From assembly GCA_900642245.1 (NCBI GenBank), contig CAAAJI010000291.1, positions 8,239 to 44,219 of the forward strand: 35,981 nucleotides of DNA. The letters are read 5' to 3'. The position numbers and the translations under genes were made by a program. The notes beneath the pieces are model-generated. The model was not told where the DNA came from, did not search any database, and was given only the letters and a program-made list of their open reading frames with translations. How positions within the stretch are numbered: position 1 is the first letter of the stretch; every line of letters begins with the position of its first letter. Positions 9,733-19,674 of this stretch are shown here, in pieces. The DNA is from Fragilaria radians (taxonomy: Eukaryota; Bacillariophyta; Fragilariophyceae; Fragilariales; Fragilariaceae).

Positions 9733-10724
9733 ATGACTACAATTCGGTGAGTGATTACATCTCTTAGAAAGAGAGAATACGACTTTATCATTCTGAAAGA
9801 TATTAGTGATATTATAAATCACTCCATTTCGACAATAACAATGACATTCACTTACACGTTTGGGTTTTGCCATACAGCTATTTTATTCCAGAAGATGGTG
9901 ATTCGGAACAACACTTGAATGTCTTTTTAGCACCCAAATCTCGAAACTCCTCGGGTGTACCGACATTGGGTGAAATAAAAAATGCCTTCCCATTACCCGG
10001 ACGGTATCATTTTCGATTCAAATCTCCATTACTTCCTGGTGGTGATCGTGAAAAGAATGCAGTTGCTGTATGGATGGATTGTGTCGATGATCGACAATCT
10101 ATTCCAGTATGGCAAAATGCAATCATCGCCAAGGTATCTCGAGTTGGTGTAGAAGATGACGATGATGATGATGACGACGATGAGGATGACGATGCCGATT
10201 TTGGTGTTCGATCATCATCCATGCCAGCGCAAGCGACAATGGCAAATAATCCACCTACTTCGACGTCCCATCATCTACAACCACCAGCCACAAATGCGAA
10301 TCCCATGATGGACATGTTTGATGCTCCCTTAATGACAGGATCCGCCCCCGCAGGTGTTTCTCACAACTTGTTGGATGTGCCCAATACATCATCGGCGAAT
10401 GAAACTTTGTTGGATATGAGTATACCACATGCTGCTAGTGCTGCTGCTTCTTCTACTCCCTATGGACATGCATATCCATCACATTCGGCTGCTCCTCCAG
10501 CATCGTCCACCGATCATGATTTCTTTGGCATGGCAAGTACGACGACTGCACCACCACAAACTTCCTCAACACCACTCCCCACTTCGAACGCGTATGGTGG
10601 TAACAACATTCCATATCCACATACACCAGCTCCAAACTCTGGAAATAATGTAAATGCCTATGGTGGTAATTATAGCCAACAACAGGGTCCCTTTGGTGGT
10701 TTGGGCACACCCTGGAATTCGTAA
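9733..10724 (+). CDS. DIX-domain protein with acidic linker and low-complexity tail
   Basis: Exon 1 is 9733-9746 (ATG ACT ACA ATT CG), then a 131-bp intron (GTGAGT...TACAG), then exon 2 at 9878-10724; 286 residues. Residues 2-94 resemble the DIX domain of Dishevelled, Axin and plant SOSEKI in strand order: TTIRYFIPEDGD (strand 1), HLNVFLAP (strand 2), PTLGEIKNAFPLP (helix), YHFRFKS, then AVWMDCVDDRQSIPVWQNAI, matching the family pattern of an acidic 'DD', a proline and a final strand. DIX domains polymerise head to tail to build signalling or polarity assemblies. Splicing matters: the tiny first exon supplies the first strand. An Asp/Glu run follows (about 97-113), then about 170 residues rich in Ser, Pro, Asn, Thr and Ala. 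The domain call is by eye; cellular role unknown. Confidence 0.8.
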
Positions 10725-10941
10725 AGAATATTGGTATCATGCAAATTACGCTGGAAGGTAAAATATAGATCAAATGAGTCCGTCTTGAACTAAATCCATG
10801 AGTAGTAGTATCTTATTCAACATTTTCTTTTTTATTAAAATAATCATGACAACGCTCAAGGTGCACCGAAAGACCGCTTGACATTCAGAGTTAACGAATC
10901 TGATGTAGGAGTGTTTTAGGCTGCAATACATACTCAAGATG

Positions 10942-12237
10942 TCATTTTTTTTTCCGAGAGACTGCCACATTTGGAAAGTGTGCAAAGTAGCGCCGTAACA
11001 GTTCTTCCTTGATAAGTCTTTCTTCTCGCGCAGCATCAGGATGAAAAATCATATCCTCCATCCAAAGAGTTCCACGTTCCGAAATTTTACGTGCCTTTTG
11101 ATCATTCTCGATGACCCATTTCATCTTTTCATCCGAGTCGGACGCATCCTCCTTTAGGGGAATGTAATGTACCCATGGTTGTAACAATTCTTCCATACAC
11201 CATGACGTATGCTTGGGAGGTGGCATTAAGACAATTGACTGACTGAGGAGAGCCCACTTTAATCCGGATGCAACATCATTGCCCTCCATCATAATGATAC
11301 CCTTATAGGTCATCATTTCTCGTAGCGTGATAGTCATCCCCACCAACGTGACACCATCTACAACATCCGGTAGTCGTCCTCGTGTCGTGGTTAATTTGGC
11401 ATCGACGTAGGTATTGTTATTCATGGTAACGACGAGACGACATCGACGCATCTTTTGACAATTCATGGATGCCTCATCATGTTTGACGTAGGCATCTCGT
11501 GCACCAGTCAATTGTCCCCGAAAGATGGCCTGATTCTTCTTTTTCTCCCATGGTGTATCATGGCTGAATACTTCTGGTAGGTATCGATAATGCCTATGTG
11601 TTGCCAATTTCCAAATGATGGGTTGCATAACATCCGTGGAATGGAATGTTTGGAGGGGACGTCGTTGACAAGACGTGACAGCATTCTGAAGTGCCGTTGG
11701 AGAAAGGGCACCGGATCGAAATTTCTTAAAATGTGGTAATTGGACTAAGCCATAGACATGACTTGTTTTGGAATCTCCATATTGTATCAATATTGGAATA
11801 CTACTATCCTCCTTTCGTCGTAAATGATGATCCATCAAATCCATCATCTCGACACAATCGATACAATACATGCGCATATTATGTCGAAATTGGATATGAT
11901 GTGACGTAGACGGCAGGGGTGCATCATCTCCCTCCTCTCGAGCACAATCCAAAAGGATATCCTTCGTAATGTAAAATGTTTGATCCGGAATGACATCTAA
12001 ACCAAAGGTAATGTTCGATACAGTTAGAGAATCCTGACTTTTCATCCAACGGTATTGGTCGGTTACTTCACAGGGTGGTTCATACCAATTCGATGCATAT
12101 AACTTGACTCGTTCCTCCACAGATGGGAAGCGTTCTCTTCGTGTCAATGAGGATGATGCTGCATTGGCTACCCATAATGGGACAGAAATAACAAGTAGTA
12201 TGTTGGTAACTAAACTTGGGAGGTAGGATGGTAACAT
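10942..12237 (-). CDS. GT90 / CAP10-type glycosyltransferase, membrane-anchored or secretory
   Basis: A single-exon frame of 431 residues from ATG at 12237. Residues 1-27 form a hydrophobic signal or anchor segment (LPSLVTNILLVISVPLWVANA). The catalytic half carries GT90/CAP10 (KTEL/POGLUT-like) hallmarks: IFRGQLTGARD at about 238, EGNDVASGLKWALLSQS at about 318 and PPPKHTSWCMEELLQPWVHY at about 338. Family members move xylose or glucose onto proteins or polysaccharides in the ER or Golgi. The chain ends in SRKKK on an A-rich homopolymer; KKK could act as a retrieval-type basic tail, which is inference. It converges on the DIX-domain gene with about 217 bp between stops. The donor and acceptor cannot be read from sequence. 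Confidence 0.87.
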   Translation of the reverse strand: MLPSYLPSLVTNILLVISVPLWVANAASSSLTRRERFPSVEERVKLYASNWYEPPCEVTDQYRWMKSQDSLTVSNITFGLDVIPDQTFYITKDILLDCAREEGDDAPLPSTSHHIQFRHNMRMYCIDCVEMMDLMDHHLRRKEDSSIPILIQYGDSKTSHVYGLVQLPHFKKFRSGALSPTALQNAVTSCQRRPLQTFHSTDVMQPIIWKLATHRHYRYLPEVFSHDTPWEKKKNQAIFRGQLTGARDAYVKHDEASMNCQKMRRCRLVVTMNNNTYVDAKLTTTRGRLPDVVDGVTLVGMTITLREMMTYKGIIMMEGNDVASGLKWALLSQSIVLMPPPKHTSWCMEELLQPWVHYIPLKEDASDSDEKMKWVIENDQKARKISERGTLWMEDMIFHPDAAREERLIKEELLRRYFAHFPNVAVSRKKK

Positions 12238-12867
12238 GGGGATAAAGTTTGGTGCTAAGCAAGTTATATCATCCAAGTTTCATTTGTGTCGTAGTTATAT
12301 TGTATCTGATAAAACTTTGGTGCGGAGGGAAACTCGAATCGAATTTTTGAAGCATTGTGTATTGTGTATAGGACGTTTCGAAACAAATTTTGATACGAAC
12401 CCAAAAATTTCAAAATAATGTTAGGTGAATTACCCTTTAGCCTAGGTGATGTATTTCATTAGTATGTCATTCAGGAAACCTACCCACACCATTACATGCA
12501 CTGCTTGACAATAACGATAACTTGCAATCCAAATAAACTTATGTACATCACAATCATACAATACCATTATATACATCCCTAAATTATGCCCTATGGAAAA
12601 TATTAAATCTATTTTGCTTTGATACAAAATATTTTCAGAAAAAACTTTTTGATCTGGAGGCTTTCTACTGGAAACCTATCGTAGCTTGGCCCACAAGACC
12701 AGCTTTTTCCTTCAATCATTCAACTCTGATCGCAAAAGTATCCCACGCTTTGCTGGAATTATGCAGGCACTTTGTTACTAATCTTGAGCTACACTTATCC
12801 ATGTTTCCTTTAATATCATAGACCATCATTTAGAGATTTTCAAGCTTCATTTCATCAATATCTGTAT
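12238..12867. other. Intergenic, AT-rich, nothing recognised
   Basis: This stretch lies upstream of the glycosyltransferase and should contain its promoter. Only short frames of about 60 codons without recognisable features are present. Confidence 0.4.
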
Positions 12868-13506
12868 CTAGTTTAGCTGCAACATCACTGAGAGGGATGG
12901 TACCTGGAAAATTTGTGAAGCAATGATGATTGCTTCAACTCTTGCATTGCAAACAATAGCTGGCTTATCCACAATGTAGAAACTCGGATTATAATTGGTT
13001 GTTTCCAGATGTTGTGTTACCCTATTAACAAGGCCTCTCCTGCCAAAAAATACTTGTTTCTTTTTTAGTTTGGGTAATAATTCTCTTTTCTTCTTTCTTG
13101 TTAAAACAGCTGACCTCCAAAGTTGATTTGATTCTTCTCCTAAAAGATTGTACATTTGTAAACAAACTTTCCGTAGTTTGAGTAGCGACATGTTCCTTCT
13201 TACTCTCTATATCATTTTACATTTCGATTGGACTTCATTATTTGTGTCTGAATTAGACTTTGCCTAGGCTTCTCGTAGCTTTCTAAATTTCCGATTTGTT
13301 CCGTGTCTGAAAACTTTAGCTCTTTGCCAAAGACATTTTGTTTCTGCGCTGAATATTACTCTGACATCCAGCATAAAATTGCTGTCAACATTTTGGAATC
13401 TCCGTCCTCCTTCAAATTCTCTTAGGTCTAGCCATTGAAAGCTCGCAAAATGTTCAGTCGGAATGTTACCACACCTGTCTTTCGTAATCCAATAAATACT
13501 TGGCAT
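12868..13506 (-). pseudogene. Possible decayed gene, two in-frame TAG stops
   Basis: Two minus-strand frames, 13506-13264 (ATG, 80 codons) and 13191-12868 (107 codons), lie in the same reading frame. They are joined by 24 further codons interrupted only by TAG at 13264-13266 and by a second TAG near 13210. The combined product would be about 210 residues, Lys/Arg-rich in the middle (TRKKKRELLPKLKKKQVF). I recognise no family. The shared frame suggests one former gene, but this could be chance. TAG is used as a normal stop elsewhere in the window, so recoding is not implied. Confidence 0.3.
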
Positions 13507-13971
13507 TCCTCAAATCTTACTTTCCTTCAAGTACATTAGATAACTCTAAGATCATAACTTCTACAAGTTTGAGAGCATTACTGTTCCGTTAGTAATCTAA
13601 CTAACTTAATTTGATCCCCTATGCAAAAGTCATTGTTTCCTTTTGGAACTGCAGTTTCCTATGTTCACACTGTATAATACCACCATTTCAAGCTGTGAAT
13701 ATTGCGATTTGTTAAACGGCATCACAAACGTTCCAGGAACGGTGAGTGAGTCAAGGAAATTTGAAGGCAGCAAAACGCCTTTTTGGCCTGGCGTCAAAAG
13801 AAAATCTTGCGAGGTAGTCGGAATTGGCTATTTTAACGCCTCCGTTATCGGATTAAATATTTGGCGTGACAAATTTTGCATGTGTACAATTTATGCGAGA
13901 CATATCCAATGAATATCCAAATTTTGAATGCATGTAGGACTGTTTGTCGCATTTAAATAGGAAACAATTCC
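13507..13971. other. Intergenic upstream of the metalloprotease
   Basis: One 89-codon plus-strand frame (13643-13912) has no recognisable feature. The region presumably includes the protease promoter. Confidence 0.35.
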
Positions 13972-15939
13972 ATGAATTCCTGGCTATCATTGGGTGTGTA
14001 CCTTATTTGCTTGACGACATCATGGATTGCGCCTACTCTATCACATATTCATTGTAGTACAAAGGTCCATAGCAAGAATGAGCTCGACTCCATGGAAAAG
14101 CGGCTTAAACAGGAAAAGGCGACACAGCAACGATCGAAGAGTAGTCGTGTGAGGTGTATCGGGTGCATCACCATTGATACCTACGTGTATGTCTTTCATC
14201 GCTCCAACGGAGAAGGCACTCAAGTCAACCAAAATGTCATTAATGAACAGATGAGAGTTTTAAACCGTGCTTATGCCCAGTCGCCGTTTCGGTTTCGCCT
14301 TGTTGCGTCGAATTTTGTTATTGACGACTTGTTCTATTCAAGATTTCTTGTTAATGAAAAGGGGGAAGACTCTTTATTCCCAGAGGCACTTAATAGAAAG
14401 TATCCTCGCTTTGGAGGCTATTCTACGCTCAATATGTATTTTGGAGGTGTGGATGCGCCATCTTCTTTTGGGTATTTGCCATCTTTGGGCGGCCTTACCA
14501 GCGTACCTTGGGATGGAGTATACGTCTTTTTAGAATCAGTTCCTCGAGTGTACAGCTTCAACCAGACTGGAGCAACAGCGGTTCATGAGGTAAGTGTTTT
14601 AAGGGGCAATCGCAAAGGCAAAACTAAACATCTGTCTCACAATTCAAAATTTGATAAGGTAGGACACTGGTTAGGCCTTCTACATGTCTTTCAGACGTTC
14701 ACCAAAAAGTCATGTGATCCCAAGGATAAGGTAAGGAAATGCAATGGAATTTGCTGAATGTGAAGGAATGTCAATTTCCTAACGTATATGTGCTTTCAGA
14801 ATGATTACGTTGTTGATACACCACAAATGGCTGACTTTATACGTGGTACTTATGACTGTCCTCCAGATTCCACAGATACCTGCAAAAATCTTCCTGGAAA
14901 TGACCCTGTAAGTATACATTCTATTATTTTCATGCCTCCTTACACCTGATGCCCTAACGACATGGTGTGAAACTCAAAACCTCTAAAGATTCATAATTAT
15001 ATGGACTACTCTAGTGATTTATGCATGAGTGAATTCACTCCGGGTCAGATCGAACGTATGTACTATACGTGGTCACTCTATCGAATTAAAAAAGAAGGCT
15101 GCTCCAAAAACTACAAGCTTTTCCGATTGGAATTAGTACCAGATGAAACTCCACAAGAAATTTCTTGGACTTTGAAAACACAGCGCAATGATACCACGAT
15201 TTGGGACTCTCGTTCCAATGCGATCATGGGTAAATTGATTCAAGGACGTCAAATCATCCAAGACCTTTGTCTTCCTGTTTCCAGGAATTACATTTTTACC
15301 ATTTACGATCGAGGACGAAATGGCATGAATCATCCTGGTTATTACGCCATTAGATACGACGGTATTCAATTGAGGCGTAGTCGGAAGTATGGAAAGGAAG
15401 AAGCAACTTATTTTCGTGGTCGTGATACTGCTCCTCCATCCATCTTAACTCCCAACCCTACCCGGCGTCCATCTCGTCGTCCTTCACCAAAGCCCACAAC
15501 ACTTGCTCCAACGACTGCAAATCCGACTCCACTTCCATCGTTTGCTCCAACAACAGCAAATCCCACTCCCCTGCCATCGACTGCTCCAACAACAGCAAAT
15601 CCCACTCCTCAGCCAACACCCGCTCCAACAACACCTTTGCCCACAACACTTGCTCCAACCACATCACCAACATCAAATCCAACAACTCAAGTGCCTTCCT
15701 TGGCACCTTCAAACCTTCCATCTACTTCCATGCCTACCGTTACTACCGAAAGCCCATCAATGAAACCGTCTATGAAACTATCGAAAATTCCTACTACTAC
15801 TTCTCCATCTCAATTTCCCAAAGAAACCCCCGTTCCATCACTGCCTATGAGTATTCCCATAACAGTTGCGCCAAGTCATACACCAATTCCTACAACAACT
15901 GCAGCTCCATCCGTTCCTAATATCACTTCAACACCATAA
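13972..15939 (+). CDS. Secreted M43 (pappalysin-type) zinc metalloprotease with Pro/Thr-rich tail
   Basis: Four exons: 13972-14589, 14659-14730, 14800-14907 and 14989-15939; introns of 69, 69 and 81 bp; 582 residues. A signal peptide (LSLGVYLICLTTSWIAPTLS) is followed by an M43 catalytic domain. HEVGHWLGLLH at 205-215 is the HExxHxxGxxH zinc site, and IHNYMDYSSDLCMSEFTPGQ (from 267) carries the Met-turn and the usual family ending. A second domain at about 304-410 (LFRLELVPDE, ISWTL, YIFTIYDRGRNGM, GYYAIRYDG) resembles a module I recall from many secreted diatom proteins. Residues from about 418 to the end are Pro/Thr/Ser-rich with imperfect APTTANPTPLPS repeats, likely O-glycosylated and wall-associated. 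The first intron falls inside the zinc motif, is a multiple of three and has no stop. Substrate unknown. Confidence 0.9.
15520..15660 (+). repeat. Imperfect 42-nt tandem repeats encoding APTTANPTP(L/Q)PS
   Basis: The tail of the protease gene holds at least three near-identical 14-residue units (APTTANPTPLPSFA, APTTANPTPLPSTA, APTTANPTPQPTPA) and further diverged ones. This is the kind of coding repeat that expands and contracts. Confidence 0.8.
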
Positions 15940-16214
15940 ACCAGAATATAGGGTGACATATCATTCATGCCATATGTGAAGCCCATTGACAAGCTCCAAG
16001 AATTTGAGGAAGAAGACCAGTGAAGCCAAAATGTACAATAAATATTTTGTATTTCTCAAAAGTAGACAAACAAATTATTTCATGTAGTAAAACAATAGTT
16101 TTAGTCCCGAGCTAATTTCAATCCGTTTTTTTTGGAATTGACCATCGGTGTATTTTTCTGCAGGTGCTTGCTTTAGCCTGCCACATGAGCGGTAGACATT
16201 TTTGATCAGGAGAT
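15940..16214. other. 3' flank of the protease gene
   Basis: AT-rich sequence with AATAAA at about 16037, which may serve the protease transcript. No gene seen. Confidence 0.35.
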
Positions 16215-18403
16215 GAACCTCCAGAGGAAGTGATATTCACTACTCCAGAGAATTCTCACTCTACAACATTCATTGACAACTATCATATGCTGAAGAACGA
16301 GGATGGCAAGTATTCTCCCTCAGAGAAGATTGTCTACTTTGTTGGTGAGAAATCATTTGCTCCCTTGTTTTGCCAAAGGTTTGCACAAATGCAGAGTGGG
16401 AAAGGTGTTCATGAGGCATGAAATGATGTCATTCTCAAACAGTGTAGGCTGCACATATCTGGTTTGAAAAAGAACCAGATATCTTGAGAAGAGATTGATG
16501 CTTTGTATCCATCAGAATCATGGCAATACACTAAAAGCCATGGACATTTTCTCTGGTAGTAAAGATGCTTTGGAAATCACCAGAACTTGCTAGGGCAATG
16601 TTTCAGATGTATTAGCTATTGCAAAGAATAAATTAATTTCCTGTGTTGAGTCAAGTCTACAGAAAGAACAGGAATTGCCAAAGAAGTGTAGTTCTTTGAA
16701 TTCTCTATCTTCTTCTGATAATGCACAGAAAGAGATGACTTTCAAAGTAATGCATGACGAGGGGAAATGTAGGAAAATAAACAAGTCAAACAGCAATTGG
16801 TCTATCCTTTTGTTTAGGAAAGGCGCAAGAGCTGAATGAGACTCTTGCCACTTTAGAAGATGTCCATCAGGAAATTCACAGGAGTAAGAAAGGTGGACCA
16901 CCAGGCAGACTCAGCCTTGAGCAGGGATGGCAAAAACCTAGGTTTTTCCTTTCCTCATTTAGGCTATAGGTTAAGTGATAGGTTTTTGGTTAAAAATCCT
17001 TGAGTTTTTGTAGGAACAGTTTTCTTCTTAACAGTTTCGGGATCAAGTTGATTCCAAACTTTAGAATGTACAAAGCCGAATGTTGAAAAGCTTCTTTCCG
17101 CAGATCAGAAGAGGCTGCCATAGAATACGCCAGCTTTTTGAGATTAGGGCACCTGCTTCAATCAACTTGCCAGTATTGGAGTATGATCTTGCTCGTTTTC
17201 ATAAGCAATTAGAATCTAAAAGTATTTTAGTCTTCCTCTGTTCTGAATAGATTTGATGTTCCTTTAATTATTGAATATTTCTTCATTCTTGTCATCAAAG
17301 TTTTTGCAATCCATGTTCAGCAGGAATTTTACGATGAATTCCTCTTATTCTTGTGATTGACCTCCAGACACTCTCCTATGCCTCTGGGATCCAAAAGGTA
17401 ACCAACATCACTATTAATATTGGATGACTAATTGCATTGTTAACCTTTGCATAAATTTCTTCATAGCCTTGATTCAGCAAAGGCACAGCCAGGTCTTTTC
17501 AAGTTGGAATGTGAACAATATCTTTACAAATCTTGAATGCCTTCAACAAATGAGGCTCCTCAATTCTTTGGTATGATGTACCTGTGTCGAAATAAAAACT
17601 ACACCAACGCTTTAGAAAACGCCTTCTCTCTGCCATTTTCAATCCAGGTACTGCAAAATGAGAAGTTAACGATTGAGATCCTGCTCGGAATGATGGTGCT
17701 GCATATGGATCTGGTGAAGCTCTAGCGTGGCTAGGACAATTTTCCAGTGCTATACCACTAGGTGTAATTGTCAAACCAAGTCCCAATCATAGCACGTTTG
17801 ATTCATTAAATTCTTTTTTACACATTTGCTTTTCTTGTGATGATTGAGGACAACTTGTCAATGTGGCAGGTTGCAGACTTGGCCTTTTGAGGTTCATGAT
17901 CTTCTGTAAACCATGACCACACAGTAGGGATATCACAACTTCCACTGTTAATGATCTTTGTTTTTAAGGGCTGATGCATTCTGCTCAGGAGTTGCAGCAT
18001 TCATTCTCTTGTTCTGGGAAGTCAAGGCAGCCATTCTTGAATCTTCAAAGTCATTTCCAGCTTCAGGATCATAAACAATGACGTCGTCACAATGATCAGA
18101 GTTCGCAATGATAGGTTGCTTTCTCATCACGGAATGCTTTTTTTCGAACGCAGCCAAAGCACTAAACCCTGAAGTTATGTTTATTTGGAAAAAGATGAAA
18201 AACCGAGAATTACCTTTCTGGGATATTTTAAAACATTTCGGTTTTTGACAAAAACGTGCAAAAATTTAGGTTTGAAAACCTAATTTGTCATTCCTGGTCT
18301 TGAGCCTTTTTTTGGCCAGAGGCCCTCCAACGGTGCAACGAAGTCAAACCCACTTTATCACTGTGACTTTTGTTGTCAGATATCTCATTTTCCAAGTAAA
18401 TAA
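16215..18403 (+). pseudogene. Degenerate unrecognised ORF split by a hAT element
   Basis: Plus-strand coding remnants include 16230-16421 (SEKIVYFVGEKSFAPLFCQRF) and about 16815-16920 (KAQELNETLATLEDVHQEIH, then KKGGPPGRLSLE). After the hAT element the same frame resumes at 18305 (PFFGQRPSNG, then YHCDFCCQISHFPSK) and ends at TAA 18401. Removing the insert and one target duplication copy joins the frame without a shift. The intervening part has several stops and frameshifts. The CxxC near the end could be part of a zinc-binding motif. I recognise no family; it may be another element's gene or a lost host gene. Confidence 0.45.
16922..18296 (-). mobile_element. hAT-superfamily DNA transposon, degenerate
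   Basis: The left end reads CAGGGATGGCAAA, and the reverse complement of the right end reads CAGGAATGACAAA, a classic hAT-type terminal repeat. It is flanked by an 8-bp target duplication, GCCTTGAG (16914-16921) and GTCTTGAG (18297-18304), with one mismatch. The minus strand holds a decayed transposase: TVWSWFTEDHEPQKAKSATC at about 17860-17910 resembles a BED-type zinc finger start, followed by the hydrophilic FNESN stretch, then LLKAFKICKDIVHIPT with a stop and a continuing homologous frame (LNQGYEEIYAKVNNAIS). Multiple stops show it is inactive. The element is 1375 bp, short for an autonomous hAT, so internal deletion is likely. Confidence 0.75.
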
Positions 18404-19674
18404 ATGTGGTTGGGTCAATTGAGACATCAACTACTAACTATCTCGTAAAACGAGAAAACCTCTACAAAGGGTAGAGACAGGAGGGAGTACAACGGGTGAG
18501 TGATGGAAGTTAATATGGAACAAGAAGCAAAAGTTGAAGTCACTTTTAGTGTATTCCTCTCTGATCAACAACAATTTTTGCCGCATAAAAAGGCAATTTA
18601 GCTAAGGTGCAACGCAGTGCCTATTTAAAGTAATTGGCTTGACCTATCGAAAAAAGCATTGTGCTACAATACTTGTGGACACATTTTTTCACAAAGAAAC
18701 CTAGAAAAGCGCAGGCAAAGTAAATAAAAAAATTGGCCATGAGTAAAATTACTATTTGCAACTATTGCAATTGTATATGTCTATGGCTAATTTTTGCCCT
18801 TATTTTAACAGTTTGAGGCGGGCCAAGTTATATTGAAAGCAAAAAGTTTGAAGAAGTAATTGAAAATCAATGGATACATACAAAGCATGAACTAACAATA
18901 TACAATCCATTACTTTTCCGCTTAAATACTGAGAAAATAAATTCATGAAAGAGCAAGCAGACGAAATGAACTAGAGATTTCAAACAGAGTACTCGTTACA
19001 TACTAAAATTTGGAAAATATCTGCGCCTATCTTCTAAACCTAGAATTTGATATTTATTCTTTGAAAAGAATTCTGTATGCTTGCAAGACTAATGTGTATC
19101 ATGTACGAAGCAACATGTGTTCACTTTTGAAAGCATATTTGGTAATGAGATGTTTATACAAATTTAATTGCACTTGCAAGATTCTTACTGATGAAAAAAT
19201 CATGAGAATAAAAATATTTTCTGAAAGCATTCAAACAATTAACTCCGCTTTGTTAATTTACATGTAATATTTTATACAGAAATGCATATCAATCCAAAAT
19301 TGAACGCATAGGCCCTTTGTTGTGACGAGGCAACATCGTTGAAAAGGTCATTCTATGGATATGAAAGATCCATATTCAATGGATTACAGGATTTGAAGAT
19401 AGAGTAGATTAAAATGAAATTTTTTTACTCAAGCAGAATATATTCTCTTGATACATTTAAATAAGCCACGTTGCACCAAATAGTTTTAATTCTACAATTT
19501 CAATTAGAATATCATTAAGATGACGTACAACGTAGGAAAATTTTAGCTTGTTTTATGTTTATTCCTTTTTCGAATGACGAACATCAGTGTCACTCACGTG
19601 TCTTGGGGGGTAAAAGCTCTTCACAGAAAACTCGCAAGACCAGACAAGGACGTTGAGATTTTTGGTCGGTATGG
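18404..19674. other. Intergenic, AT-rich, no gene recognised
   Basis: The largest frame (19010-19267, 85 codons) is AT-rich and featureless. The last hundred bases lie downstream of the stop codon of the next gene. Confidence 0.4.

Noticed and set aside
10007..10222. Minus-strand Ser-rich frame opposite the DIX gene
   Set aside because: It is the antisense of the Asp-coding GAT run and the DIX domain.
12868..13266. Stop-codon reassignment (TAG read as sense)
   Set aside because: TAG ends the RRxSVT gene at 19675-19677, and the other well-recognised genes end at TAA or TGA without internal TAG, so decay is simpler.
15408..15763. Repetitive frames (GFAVVGA..., LLQQQQIP...) overlapping the protease tail
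   Set aside because: They are other-frame readings of the Pro/Thr-rich repeat of the protease.
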